This document shows, one piece after another, positions 1 through 8,762 of a stretch of DNA of 64,000 nucleotides (positions are counted from its first letter, which is position 1; every line of letters starts with the position of its first letter). The position numbers and the translations under genes are program-made. Origin of the DNA: Armatimonadota bacterium (GTDB lineage Bacteria > Sysuimicrobiota > Sysuimicrobiia > Sysuimicrobiales > Sysuimicrobiaceae); NCBI GenBank assembly GCA_025060455.1, contig JANXBY010000008.1:1-64000 (forward strand). Reading direction: 5' to 3'. The notes under the pieces were generated by a model. It saw nothing but the letters and a program-made list of their open reading frames with translations, did not search any database and was not told the origin of the DNA.

Positions 1-715
1 CGGCGATGCGGGTGAGCACGGGCCGCATGTCGGTGTCCGTGGGGGAGATGGCCTCCTGAGAGGTGATGGTCCCGCCGAGGCGCTTGAACACGTCCGCGAA
101 CACGTTCGCGAGCCCCTCCGCGTACGGGCTGCCGTCGTGGACGGTGGCCGCCCGGCGAACACCCAGGAAGTGGTACGCGAACTGCGCCGCCGCCCGCCCC
201 TGAACCAGGTCGTTGTGGGCGGTCCGCAGGTAGCAGGCGTACTCAGGACCACGCTTGGGGTCCGTCAGGCGCGGCGCGGTGTTGGAGGGGGACACGGTCA
301 CGATGCCCGCCTTGCACAGGATGGGCGCACCCGGGACGGCCTCGCTGGAGCAGCTGCTCCCGACGGCCGCCACGATCTGGCGGTTCGCCGCCAGCTTGGT
401 GGCCGCGGTCGTGCCACCCTCTGCGTTACACCCGGTGTCCTCGCCGATCAGCCGCACGGGGTGGCCGGCCACGGTCTTCTTGTCGTCGATGGCGATCTCG
501 ATCCCGCGGCGGCTATCCACCCCGAGGCTAGCGTCCGGCCCGGCCACCACCAGCCAGTACGCGATCACGATGGGCTGTCCGCGGGCCACGCGGACCACGC
601 CCCACTCGTCCGTTACCGGCCCCATGCGGACCGGGGCCGCGTAGGTCACCGCCCACGACGTGACGGCGACCACCGCGGCGACCAACACGGCCCAAGTGGC
701 TCTGCCCTTGCTCAT
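1..715 (-). CDS. ABC transporter substrate-binding protein, LivK/Peripla_BP_6 type (partial)
   Basis: Partial gene: the ATG is at 715 and the frame is open to the left edge, so only about 238 N-terminal residues are present. The product starts with a signal peptide (about residues 1-26, ending near TYAAP). It continues as a type I periplasmic binding fold with the features of branched-chain amino-acid and amide binding proteins: a RRGIEIAIDD helix, GEDTGCNAEG, and the ligand-pocket segment AAVGSSCSSEAVPGAPI. It probably captures an amino acid or small amide outside the cell for a Liv-type ABC permease encoded beyond the window. A purine-rich ribosome-binding site (AAGGGGG) precedes the start. 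The family is clear; the substrate cannot be told from this fragment. Confidence 0.85.
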   Translation of the reverse strand, partial: MSKGRATWAVLVAAVVAVTSWAVTYAAPVRMGPVTDEWGVVRVARGQPIVIAYWLVVAGPDASLGVDSRRGIEIAIDDKKTVAGHPVRLIGEDTGCNAEGGTTAATKLAANRQIVAAVGSSCSSEAVPGAPILCKAGIVTVSPSNTAPRLTDPKRGPEYACYLRTAHNDLVQGRAAAQFAYHFLGVRRAATVHDGSPYAEGLANVFADVFKRLGGTITSQEAISPTDTDMRPVLTRIA

Positions 716-885
716 CGCATCAGACCCCCTTGTTGCAGATTTTCATCACTGGAGAAGCAGCCGGCGAAGACTCCCTGCTCCCTTCGCAGCTCACCCCCTT
801 TCGAACGCAGGTTTGCGACCGGGTTTCCAGCAAGCTACGCTTCGCTACACGCCTGCCGACTCCTGCCCGAGGCGCGGAAACCATC

Positions 886-2085
886 CTAACGGGCCAGCTG
901 GCCCACGGGCACCAGCTGGACCCCCGCCCCCTCCAGCTCCGCCACCATCTCCGCCAGGACTTCCGCCGTGTAGGGCCGGTTGGCGTGCCCGATTCCCACC
1001 GCGGTGCCGTCCCGGATGGCGTGGGCTATTAGCTTTCGCACCTGGGCCCGCACCGCCTCGGGCGACGGGTCGTTGTCCAGGAACACCGCCCGCCGCGCGA
1101 CCCGCACGCCCAGCTCCTTGGCCACCACCTCCGCAAAGCTACGGGGCGTGGTGCGTGAGTCCAGGAAGAACAGCCCCTCCTCCCGCAGGACGCGGAGGAC
1201 CGCCCTCACCACGCGGCCGTTCGCGGTGGCCTTGGATCCCATGTGGTTGTTGACCCCCACCGCGCCGGGCACTTCCTGAAGGGCGGTCCTCACCGCGCGG
1301 GCGATCTCGTCGTCCGACATGTCCACCCGCACCGCCGGTTCGCCGATCCGTGCGGCAAGCGCCGGGTCCTCCGGCTCCATGGGCAGGTGCAGGAGTACCT
1401 CCAGCCCTGCCTCCCGGGCGCGCCGCGCCAGCTCCGCGGAGCGGGGCAGGCCCGGGAGCACGGCCAGCGCCACCGGCCGGCCCACCCGCAGCGCGCGGTC
1501 CAGCTCCTCCAGCCGCATGCCGGCGTCGTCCAGCACCACCGCCACCAGGGCCCGCACGGTGGGCTGGCCCTGTCCTGCCACCAGCCGAACCTGTAGCACA
1601 GGGAGAACCTTTCCCTGGTGTTCGAGCCCCAGCTCCACCACCTGCCCGGTGCCGTCCGGGCGGCTGGCCAGCAGTACCCCGCCCGCGTCCTCTGCGGCCT
1701 TCACCAGCGCTCCGGTGGCGGCCTTCACGTTCACCCTGGGCGGCAGCACCACCCGGTATCGGGTGTGGCGCCAGCTCAGCGCCCCGTCTGTCCGCCGCTC
1801 GCTAGCCACCGCCTGCCAGCGGGCGTCCGGGGGCAGCGCCTGCAGGACCTTGCCGCGGAAACCTGACGCCTCCGGTTCCACGTCCGCCCGGGCGGCGAGC
1901 GTGGGGGACGGCGAAGGTAGAGGCGTCTGCTCCGGACGGGGCGTGGGAGGCCCCGCCTGCTGCGGGGGACGCTGGCTGCAGGCGAACGCCAGCCCGGCCA
2001 GCAGGCCCGCCACCAACACAAGTGCCACCCGCACGGTGTGTGGCCTCCGCCTGCGACTGCGTGTGGACCGGTGTCCCGTAGCCAC
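886..2085 (-). CDS. Divergent polysaccharide deacetylase family lipoprotein (YibQ-like)
   Basis: 399 residues from a GTG start with GGGGGAG ahead of it. The N-terminus is a lipoprotein signal peptide: a basic stretch, a hydrophobic segment and a lipobox LAFAC with Cys36. A proline-rich linker follows, then the divergent polysaccharide deacetylase domain (DUF610/YibQ) with VVLDDAGMRLEELD, HLPMEPEDP and NNHMGSKAT motifs. In proteobacteria yibQ lies beside envC; here it is likewise downstream of ftsE-ftsX-envC-ctpA, which supports a role in cell-envelope polysaccharide or peptidoglycan turnover at division. The exact substrate of the family is not established. The family call is firm; a deacetylase activity is inferred. 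Confidence 0.85.
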   Translation of the reverse strand: MATGHRSTRSRRRRPHTVRVALVLVAGLLAGLAFACSQRPPQQAGPPTPRPEQTPLPSPSPTLAARADVEPEASGFRGKVLQALPPDARWQAVASERRTDGALSWRHTRYRVVLPPRVNVKAATGALVKAAEDAGGVLLASRPDGTGQVVELGLEHQGKVLPVLQVRLVAGQGQPTVRALVAVVLDDAGMRLEELDRALRVGRPVALAVLPGLPRSAELARRAREAGLEVLLHLPMEPEDPALAARIGEPAVRVDMSDDEIARAVRTALQEVPGAVGVNNHMGSKATANGRVVRAVLRVLREEGLFFLDSRTTPRSFAEVVAKELGVRVARRAVFLDNDPSPEAVRAQVRKLIAHAIRDGTAVGIGHANRPYTAEVLAEMVAELEGAGVQLVPVGQLAR

Positions 2086-2135
2086 TGCTCCCCCGCGGAC
2101 GACGCCTGGGAGTTAGCCACCCTCCCCGAGGCGAG

Positions 2136-3341
2136 CTACCGGCGGGCCCGCAACACCTCTGCGGCCTTCCGCAGCTGCTCCAGCCGGATGGCCTCCAGTT
2201 CCCGATCCGTCTTGCCCTCCACCCGGTCGCCGGCCACCACGTCCGGCTGAATTCCGTTGCGGTGGATGTCCCGCCGCTTCGGGGTCAGGTACTTGGCGGT
2301 GGTGATGGTGGCGCCGCGGCCTCCCGGCAGGTCCACCACCGTGGTGATGACCCCCTTCCCAAATGTTCGCTGCCCCACCAACACCCCGGTGCCCGTGTCC
2401 TGCAGGGCTCCCGCGAGGATCTCTGCGCAGGAGGCGGTGCCCTCGTTCACTAGGACCACCACGGGCCTGCGATACTTTTCCCGGGGCGTGGCGTTCACGG
2501 TGCGGATCCGGCCGTCGCGATCCACCTCGTGCACGATGGGACCCCTCGGGACGAACCAGTCCGCCACCGCGGTGCACTGGTCCACCAGCCCTCCTGGGTT
2601 GAAACGCAGGTCGAGGATCATCCCGCGGGCGTTCTGCGCCTCCGCCCGCCGCACGTGGGCGCCGAACCGGTCGGCGGTGTCCTGGTTGAAGGCCAGGATC
2701 CGCACGTACGCGGCCTGGGCAGAACGGACCACCTGCTGTTCTGTCTCGGTCAAGGCCTCCTCGCCCTGCACGCTCACCACCTCGATGCGCGCCCGGGTGA
2801 TGGAAACCTCAAAGGTGCGATCTCCGCGCTGAATCCTCAGTTGGACCGTGGTACCCTGGGGACCCCGGATGCGGGCCACGGCTTCCTCGATGGGCATGTC
2901 CCGGGTGGGCACGCCGTCCACGTGGGTGATGTGGTCCCCGGCCCGTAGGCCCGCACGCGACGCCGGGGTGTCGGGGATAGGCGCCACCACCAGAAGCCGG
3001 CTGTCCTTCTTCTCAATGAAGATCCCAACCCCGTAGAAGAACCCGCGGAAGTCCTCCCGGAAGCGCCGGTAGCCCTGCGCGTCGAAGAAGGCGGTGTAGG
3101 GGTCGTCAAGGGCCTGCAGCATGCCGCGGGCCGCAGCGTCATAGAGCTTCCGCCAGTCCAGGTTGCGCTGGACGTAGCTGCGCTGCAGGTGGTCCGCTAG
3201 GGCCTGCAGCATCCGCTGCCCCTCGCCGCGGGGGTCCGCGGCAGAGGCCTGCCGGAGCCCCAGGGCGTAGCCCGCGGAGAACACCAGGGACAGCACCACC
3301 AGCGCTGCCAGCCCGGAGATCAACGGGTTCCGACGTCTCAT
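2136..3341 (-). CDS. ctpA: C-terminal processing protease, S41 family
   Basis: 401 residues from ATG with GGGGGA seven bases upstream. One N-terminal membrane segment (about residues 8-28) anchors the protein outside the membrane. A PDZ domain (GVGIFIEKKD to GDHITHVDG, roughly residues 100-190) is followed by the peptidase core. The Ser-Lys dyad is present: Ser304 in GTASCAE and Lys329 in TFGKG. C-terminal processing proteases cut or degrade envelope proteins after recognising their C-termini; several control peptidoglycan hydrolases. The position just after the M23 hydrolase gene of the ftsEX cluster suggests that it processes or limits that hydrolase, which is an inference from context. Confidence 0.93.
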   Translation of the reverse strand: MRRRNPLISGLAALVVLSLVFSAGYALGLRQASAADPRGEGQRMLQALADHLQRSYVQRNLDWRKLYDAAARGMLQALDDPYTAFFDAQGYRRFREDFRGFFYGVGIFIEKKDSRLLVVAPIPDTPASRAGLRAGDHITHVDGVPTRDMPIEEAVARIRGPQGTTVQLRIQRGDRTFEVSITRARIEVVSVQGEEALTETEQQVVRSAQAAYVRILAFNQDTADRFGAHVRRAEAQNARGMILDLRFNPGGLVDQCTAVADWFVPRGPIVHEVDRDGRIRTVNATPREKYRRPVVVLVNEGTASCAEILAGALQDTGTGVLVGQRTFGKGVITTVVDLPGGRGATITTAKYLTPKRRDIHRNGIQPDVVAGDRVEGKTDRELEAIRLEQLRKAAEVLRARR

Positions 3342-3375
3342 GCAAGTCCCCCTTGGCAGCCGCCCGCCGCTCCCC

Positions 3376-4506
3376 TCACCGGAGCGGGTCCACGGGCCGG
3401 CCGTTCACCCGGATCTCGAAGTGGAGGTGGGGACCGGTGCTGTAGCCGGTGCTCCCCACCCGCCCCACGACGTCGCCGCGCCGCACCCGCTGCCCAGCAG
3501 ACACCGCGATGGAGGACAGGTGGCCGTAGAGCGTCGCGAGGCCGCCGCCGTGGTCGACCACGACCAGTTTACCGTATCCCCCGAACCACCCCGCGTACAC
3601 CACCGTCCCCGCGGCCGCCGCCTGCACCGGCGTCCCCCAGGGCGCCGCGATGTCCACCCCGTGGTGGGCGCGCACGATCCCGAACAACGGGTGGCGGCGC
3701 AGCCCGAACCCTGAGGTGAGCGATCCCCGCGCAGGCCACACAAGACCGAAGCCCAGCCGCCAGCGGGGCACAGGCCCTCGGGGACCGGCAGGCGCCATCT
3801 GCCGGAGTAGGGCCTCCAGCCTGCGGGAGTCCTCCTCCAGCTCCTCCACCAGGCGCTCGTACGCCCGCCGTTCCCTCTGCACCCTCGCCAGCAGGGCGCG
3901 CTTGCGCTCCTCCTCCTCCACCGCCGCCCGCTGCCGCTCCTCCACCGCCGCCCGCAGCCGTTCCACCTCCGCCTGCTCCCGGACCAGCTGCTGGTGCAGG
4001 TCGTAGTAGCGCTTTTGCTCCTGTGCGGTGGCGCGGATCAGCTCCGCGTCCTGGCGCACCAGGCGCCCCAGGAACTCGAAGCGGGTGAGAAACGTGGCCA
4101 GGTCCCCGGACTGTAGCAGCACATCCACGTAACCGGCGCGGCCCCACCGGTGGATGGCCCGCAGCCGTTCCTCCAGCCGCCTCTGGAGGTGGTGGAGGCG
4201 GGTCCTGGAGGCCGCCTCCCGGGCTCGGGTGGCGCGCTCCTGCGCCCGTACCACCTTCAGGCGGGCCTGCAGAGCCCGGAGCTCCTCCTCGAGGCGTTCC
4301 CGGGTCTGCTCGATGCGCTGCAGCTGGCCCAGGATGCTGCGCTCATGGGCTCGGGCCTGTCGGAGTTCCTGCCGTGTCCTCTGCAGCCTCTGGCGGACGT
4401 GCTCCAGCTCCTTCTGGCGCTCCTGCAGCACGCCCGCCTGCGCCGCGGCGGTGCCCAACCAGACCGCCACCGCCAGGGCCAGGGCTTGCGAGGACCGCGA
4501 CCTCAC
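3376..4506 (-). CDS. envC: Murein hydrolase activator EnvC-like, coiled coil + M23 peptidase
   Basis: 376 residues. The GTG at 4506 is chosen because it overlaps the ftsX stop as GTGA and is followed directly by a signal peptide ending in AAAQA. The body is a long coiled coil (about residues 25-230) rich in Arg, Glu and Gln, then a LytM/M23 domain with HHGVDIA and HLHFEIR metal-ligand motifs intact. EnvC/PcsB-type proteins are driven by the FtsEX ABC complex to activate or carry out septal peptidoglycan cleavage. The preserved zinc ligands suggest real endopeptidase activity, unlike E. coli EnvC, which is degenerate. The GTGA junction indicates translational coupling with ftsX. Confidence 0.92.
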   Translation of the reverse strand: MRSRSSQALALAVAVWLGTAAAQAGVLQERQKELEHVRQRLQRTRQELRQARAHERSILGQLQRIEQTRERLEEELRALQARLKVVRAQERATRAREAASRTRLHHLQRRLEERLRAIHRWGRAGYVDVLLQSGDLATFLTRFEFLGRLVRQDAELIRATAQEQKRYYDLHQQLVREQAEVERLRAAVEERQRAAVEEEERKRALLARVQRERRAYERLVEELEEDSRRLEALLRQMAPAGPRGPVPRWRLGFGLVWPARGSLTSGFGLRRHPLFGIVRAHHGVDIAAPWGTPVQAAAAGTVVYAGWFGGYGKLVVVDHGGGLATLYGHLSSIAVSAGQRVRRGDVVGRVGSTGYSTGPHLHFEIRVNGRPVDPLR

Positions 4507-5462
4507 TTGGCCAGGAACCGTCGCAGGGACACCGCAGCCCCCAAAAGCCCCACGAAGGCGCCCGCGGCCACCAGCCACGCCACCAGGAGGGGGACCACCC
4601 GGAGGGTCGGCAGCACGGGGAGGAACGGCCAGGCCTGCTGCAGCCGAGCCACCGCCCACGGGTAGAACGCCGTCCAGAAGGCCGACGCACACGCCGCGGC
4701 CACCAGACCCTGCAGCAGCCCCTCCACCAGGAACGGCCACCGCACGAACCAGCTCGTGGCACCCACCAGCCGCATGATCTCCACCTCCTCCTTCCTTGCG
4801 AGCACCGTCAGCCGCAGGGCGTTGGCGCTCACCACCACCGAGACCGCGCCCATGGCCAGGGTCACCGCGGCTCCCGCGCCCCGCACCAGGCGGGTCAGGG
4901 CCAGCACCCGTTCGGTGGCGTCACCCCCATGCGTGACGTCCGCCACGTACGGCACCGACCGCAGCGCCTCGGCCACCCGGGGGAGGTCCTGCGCCCGGTT
5001 CGGGTAGACCTCCAGGGTGTCGGGCAGAGGGTTTTTGCTCACCGCCGCCGCCAACTCCACCCCACCCAGCGCTTCCTCCAACCTCCGCAGGGCCTGTTCC
5101 CGGGGCACGAAGGACACGGCGCGGACCTCCGGGATGGCCGCGGCGGCCCGGCGGGCGGCCTCGCGCTGTGCGGGCGACAGGTCCTCCCTCAAGTACGCCA
5201 CCGCCACCAGCTGTGCCTCCACCCGAAGGGCCAGGGCTTCCAGGTTCCACAGGCTCACCACCGCTCCCCCAAAAGCCAGCAGAGCCGCCACGATGGCGCT
5301 CACCGCAGCCATGGACATCAAGCCGTTCCGCCAGAATCCCACCGCCCCTTCCCCCGTCAGGTAAGCGGCGGAGGACAGGACGGCGCGCAGGTGCGGACGG
5401 GCCTGTGGGATGCCCTCCGGGACCGCGGTCGACGGTTCAGAGAGCCGCGCGGGGCCTCGCAT
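4503..5462 (-). CDS. ftsX: Cell division ABC transporter permease FtsX
   Basis: 319 residues with the four-helix FtsX topology: a first helix after RNGLMSMAAVSAIVAALLA, a large extracellular loop carrying the permease-extracellular domain (EVRAVSFVPREQALRRLEEALG), then three C-terminal helices. FtsX relays ATP-driven motion of FtsE to a peptidoglycan hydrolase outside the membrane. The gene overlaps the end of ftsE by 26 bases and the start of envC by 4 bases, so the three are one translationally coupled unit. The N-terminus is somewhat long before the first helix; a later in-frame start is possible. Confidence 0.94.
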   Translation of the reverse strand: MRGPARLSEPSTAVPEGIPQARPHLRAVLSSAAYLTGEGAVGFWRNGLMSMAAVSAIVAALLAFGGAVVSLWNLEALALRVEAQLVAVAYLREDLSPAQREAARRAAAAIPEVRAVSFVPREQALRRLEEALGGVELAAAVSKNPLPDTLEVYPNRAQDLPRVAEALRSVPYVADVTHGGDATERVLALTRLVRGAGAAVTLAMGAVSVVVSANALRLTVLARKEEVEIMRLVGATSWFVRWPFLVEGLLQGLVAAACASAFWTAFYPWAVARLQQAWPFLPVLPTLRVVPLLVAWLVAAGAFVGLLGAAVSLRRFLAK

Positions 5463-6138
5463 ACCGCCCCCACACCTCGTCCCGCACCACGCGGCCGTCG
5501 TGGAGCTCCACCACCCGGCGCCGGAGGATGTCCACCACCGTCTTGTTGTGGGTGGTCATGATCACGGTGGTGCCGCGAAGGTTGATCCGGGAAAGCAGCG
5601 TCACGATCTCCCACGAGGTGTCCGGGTCCAGGTTGCCCGTGGGCTCGTCCGCCAAAAGGATCCGCGGCCTGTTCGCCAGAGCCCGTGCAATGCTCGCGCG
5701 CTGTTGCTCCCCGCCCGACAGCTGGCGGGGGAATGCGTCCGCACGATCCTCCAGCCCCACCAGCTCCAGGGCCGCGCGCACGCGGCCCGGGATCCACTCC
5801 GGGGGTGTGCCCACCGCGCGCAGGGCGAACGCCACATTCTCGTACACCGTCCGGTCCGCCAGCAGCTTGAAGTCCTGGAACACCACCCCCAGCTGGCGCC
5901 GGAGCCATGGCACCTGGCCCGGGCGAAGCCGGTGCACCTCGTAGCCCGCCACGTGAACCCGCCCGCGGGTCGGCACCTCGTCCCGGTACAGCAGCCGGAG
6001 GAGGGTAGACTTCCCGGCGCCGGTGGGACCCACCAGGAACACAAACTCGCCTTCCTCCACCGAGAGGGACACGTCCTGGAGGGCCACCCGCCCGCTGGGG
6101 TAGAGTTTGTGAACGCCTACTAGCTCGATGAGGGGCAC
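5437..6138 (-). CDS. ftsE: Cell division ATP-binding protein FtsE
   Basis: ABC ATPase of 233 residues with Walker A GPTGAGKST, signature LSGGEQQR, Walker B ILLADEPTG and the H-loop in MTTHNK. The GTG at 6138 is preferred over a longer frame (to 6174) because a GGAG motif lies eight bases upstream and the length then matches the family (about 225-230). It pairs with FtsX at the division site to control peptidoglycan hydrolases. First gene of the ftsE-ftsX-envC-ctpA-deacetylase run. Confidence 0.95.
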   Translation of the reverse strand: MPLIELVGVHKLYPSGRVALQDVSLSVEEGEFVFLVGPTGAGKSTLLRLLYRDEVPTRGRVHVAGYEVHRLRPGQVPWLRRQLGVVFQDFKLLADRTVYENVAFALRAVGTPPEWIPGRVRAALELVGLEDRADAFPRQLSGGEQQRASIARALANRPRILLADEPTGNLDPDTSWEIVTLLSRINLRGTTVIMTTHNKTVVDILRRRVVELHDGRVVRDEVWGRYARPRAAL

Positions 6139-6272
6139 GGCCTGCGCTCCGTCGACCGCTGCGTCGCTTGCCACAGACCCCGAAGTTCACGCGAGCCGCG
6201 CGGCGGCGCGGCCTCTGGTCCCGTGTGTTCGCCTCCGAGGGCGGGAATCCTGCCGCGGACTTCCACGTCCGC

Positions 6273-7052
6273 CTACCGGCGTGGGAGCAGGCCGTCCAGC
6301 TCCCAGCCCACCAGGGCCGACAGCAGGGCCGGGTGCGTGAGATCCATCTGCAGGGGGGTTACGGACACGAACCCGTGGCTCAGGGCGTGGCTGTCGGTGC
6401 CGGGCTCCGCGTCCTCCGGAGAGGTACGCTCTCCGGCGATCCAGTAGTACGGCCGCCCGCGGGGGTCCGTGCGCCGCTCCAGGCGGCTTCGGTAGCGCCG
6501 GCCGCTCTGCCGGGTCACCTGCACCCCGCGGATGCGCGACGCGTCCAGGTTCGGGACGTTCACGTTGAGGAGGGCGTCGGGTGGCATCCCCCGTCGGCAT
6601 ACCTGCTCTGCCAGGGCCGCGGCGAAGGAGGCCGCCACCTCGTACTGCGGGTCCGCTTCCGCGTCCAGGGAGACCGCGATGGCGGGGATCCCCAGCACCG
6701 CAGCTTCCATGGCCCCGGAGACGGTGCCCGAGTACGTGAGGTCGTGCCCGATGTTAGGCCCGAGGTTGATCCCGCACAGCACCACGTCCGGCCGTGCGGG
6801 AAGCAACCCGTACACCGCCAACAACACGCAGTCCGCGGGCGTCCCCGTGGCGGCCCACGCCTCCGCTCGGGCACCCGGGATCCTGGCCGGCTGGACCCGC
6901 AGGGGCTTGTGGAGGGTGATGGAGTGGCCGCTGGCGGAGCGGTCGTGGTGCGGCGCCACCACGGTGACCTCCCCCACCCGCTCACAAGCTCGCACGAGGG
7001 CATGGAGTCCCTCTGCCTCGATGCCGTCGTCGTTGGTGACCAGGATCCGCAC
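6273..7052 (-). CDS. surE: 5'/3'-nucleotidase SurE
   Basis: 259 residues from GTG at 7052. This start gives the classic N-terminus RILVTNDDGIEAEG, whose Asp-Asp pair binds the divalent metal, and avoids overlap with cutA. NLGPNIGHDLTYSGTVSGAMEA, split here as NLGPN-IGHD and YSGTVSGA, completes the active site. SurE removes phosphate from nucleoside 5'- and 3'-monophosphates and short polyphosphates, and is linked to stationary-phase survival. It sits 16 bases after cutA and is probably co-transcribed with it. Confidence 0.95.
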   Translation of the reverse strand: MRILVTNDDGIEAEGLHALVRACERVGEVTVVAPHHDRSASGHSITLHKPLRVQPARIPGARAEAWAATGTPADCVLLAVYGLLPARPDVVLCGINLGPNIGHDLTYSGTVSGAMEAAVLGIPAIAVSLDAEADPQYEVAASFAAALAEQVCRRGMPPDALLNVNVPNLDASRIRGVQVTRQSGRRYRSRLERRTDPRGRPYYWIAGERTSPEDAEPGTDSHALSHGFVSVTPLQMDLTHPALLSALVGWELDGLLPRR

Positions 7053-7068
7053 GGGCCCAACGCGGACC

Positions 7069-7383
7069 TTACCCGCTCCCCACGGAGGACTCAACCCACG
7101 CGCGGTACGTGGCCAGCGCGTCCTCCACGGGTAGGGCCACGACCTCGGGTACCTGGTAGGGGTGGAGGGAGGTGATTCGGCCCCGCAGGGCGTCGAACCG
7201 CTCGCGGGTGGTCTTCACCACCAGGAGGACCTCCTGCGCCTCCTCCACCGCCCCCTCCCACCGGTACACGGACCGTACCCCACCCACCACGTTCACGCAC
7301 GCGGCCAGCCGTTCCTCCACCAGGGTCCGGGCGATGCGCCAGGCGGCCTCCGCGTCCGGGGCGGTTACCAGGCACACCAGCAT
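7069..7383 (-). CDS. cutA: Divalent cation tolerance protein CutA1
   Basis: 104 residues, the normal size of this trimeric PII-like protein. Conserved features are the N-terminal VTAPDAEAAWRIARTLVEERLAACVN, of which the LAACVN motif is diagnostic, SVYRWEG, and the C-terminal HPYQVPEVVALPV. CutA1 was first linked to copper tolerance in E. coli, but its general role is unsettled. The gene lies between surE and the HEAT-repeat gene with short spacers, so the three probably form an operon. Confidence 0.93.
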   Translation of the reverse strand: MLVCLVTAPDAEAAWRIARTLVEERLAACVNVVGGVRSVYRWEGAVEEAQEVLLVVKTTRERFDALRGRITSLHPYQVPEVVALPVEDALATYRAWVESSVGSG

Positions 7384-7392
7384 CGCGGCCCG

Positions 7393-8583
7393 TCAGTCCT
7401 GGTCACGCCACCAGTCGGGGGAGACGTCGCGCTCAGTCTTGAACACCCGCACCGTGGGCCGGGCGGGGGCTCCCGCGCGCTCCCGGGCGACCCGCGACCG
7501 CAGCTGCTCGTACTCCCGGAGGTCGGTGAGGACCTTGATGGTGTTCCACACCACCTCCTCCAGCTGCGGGTTGGCGCCCTTGAGCAGGCTCAACAGCGGC
7601 TCCACCACGGTCTTGTCGTGCAGCTTGCCCAGCAACCGGATGGCCAACCGCTGGATCTCCGCGTCTTCGTCCCGCAGCAGGGCGAGCAGGGTGTCCTTGG
7701 CCCGGGGGCCCTCCACCTCAAACAAGGCCCGCAGGGCGAACTTGCGGACCTTGGGGTTTCCGGCCGCCGCGGCCCGGCGGAGGGCCTCCAACGCCTCCGG
7801 GGTGGAGGCCAGCTTGCGGAATGCCGCGGCCACCTCCCTGGGGAGCTGTACGTCCCGGTCTCCGGAGGGCGCCTCCAGCACGCCGCGCTCCTCCAGCCGC
7901 GGTAGGGTGTTCACCACCGTCTCCTGCAACCGCGGGTCGGTGAGGAACAGCCGCACCAGGGGCTCCACCGCGCGGTCGTCGCCCAGCTTGCCCAGCAGTG
8001 CCACCGCGTACGCCCGCACGTACTGGTTTTCGTCCCCCAGGCTAGCCAGCAGAGGTTCCACGGCCCTGCCCTTGATGTCCTCGATGATTCGGAGCACCTG
8101 GTTGTGGACCCGGCGTCGCAGGTTGCGGTCCTTGAAGGTCTCCAGCAGGGGACGGACCGCGGGCGCGCCGATGCGCACCAGGGCCTGGCTGGCGGCGTTC
8201 TGCAACGTCCGCTCCCTGCGGCCCAGCACCCGGATCAGCCCCTCCACCGCTCCGGGGTCCACCGCCTGCTGCACCTGGGTGACGGCCTCCTGCACCACCT
8301 GCTCGGATCGGTCGCCGAGGGCGAACCGGATGCCCTCCAGGGCCCTCGGATCCCGCACCCGGAGCCGCCCCAGGGCGTGCACCGCGCTCTTGCGCACGTA
8401 CTCGTCCGGGTCGTCCAGGATCCGGCTGAGGGCGTCAATGGCCTCCGCCACCAGGGCCGCCGGCGCCTCGGGCGCCTCCAGCTTGCCCAGGGTCAAGGCG
8501 GCGTCGCTCCGGACCGTGGCGTCCGGGCTCCGCAGCCGCTCCGTCGCGTCCTTCAAGAGTTGCTGCCAGCTGTCCTTTGCCAT
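7393..8583 (-). CDS. HEAT-repeat (PBS lyase-like) protein
   Basis: 396 residues made almost entirely of about 30-residue HEAT repeats, for example LGKLEAPEA, VHALGRLRVRD, LGKLGDDRAVEPL and LLGKLHDKTVVEPL. No signal peptide or membrane helix is seen, so it is probably a cytoplasmic scaffold or protein-interaction module. Similar repeats occur in phycobilin lyases and in many unrelated scaffold proteins, so enzymatic function should not be inferred. It begins with ATG and a GGAG motif, and reads into cutA-surE. Confidence 0.85.
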   Translation of the reverse strand: MAKDSWQQLLKDATERLRSPDATVRSDAALTLGKLEAPEAPAALVAEAIDALSRILDDPDEYVRKSAVHALGRLRVRDPRALEGIRFALGDRSEQVVQEAVTQVQQAVDPGAVEGLIRVLGRRERTLQNAASQALVRIGAPAVRPLLETFKDRNLRRRVHNQVLRIIEDIKGRAVEPLLASLGDENQYVRAYAVALLGKLGDDRAVEPLVRLFLTDPRLQETVVNTLPRLEERGVLEAPSGDRDVQLPREVAAAFRKLASTPEALEALRRAAAAGNPKVRKFALRALFEVEGPRAKDTLLALLRDEDAEIQRLAIRLLGKLHDKTVVEPLLSLLKGANPQLEEVVWNTIKVLTDLREYEQLRSRVARERAGAPARPTVRVFKTERDVSPDWWRDQD

Positions 8584-8711
8584 CGCACAGCTCCTTCGGC
8601 GCCCGTGCCCTGCGGGCGCGGCGTTGCCTTGTTTCGAACTCGAACAAGGGTCCGGAGGTGGCGCCCGGCGCTATTGTCCCACGACCGAGCGCCCCGTGGC
8701 AAACCCGCGCG

Positions 8712-8740
8712 TTGCCGCGCGGGGGAAAGGGCCGTATACT
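8712..8740 (+). promoter_or_regulatory. Sigma-70-type promoter for the PD-(D/E)XK-like gene and hpt
   Basis: TTGCCG at 8712-8717 and TATACT at 8735-8740 with exactly 17 bases between them. Transcription should start near 8747, leaving a leader of about 16 bases before the ATG at 8763 with no obvious Shine-Dalgarno sequence. Confidence 0.7.
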
Positions 8741-8762
8741 GAGTACGAACAGGCGCTCGACC

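Noticed and set aside
886-2120. Long open frames on the plus strand opposite the deacetylase gene, and many similar ones throughout
   Set aside because: High G+C codon bias creates mirror frames; these show Arg/Ala/Pro-rich sequence with no motifs, opposite genes with clear domains.
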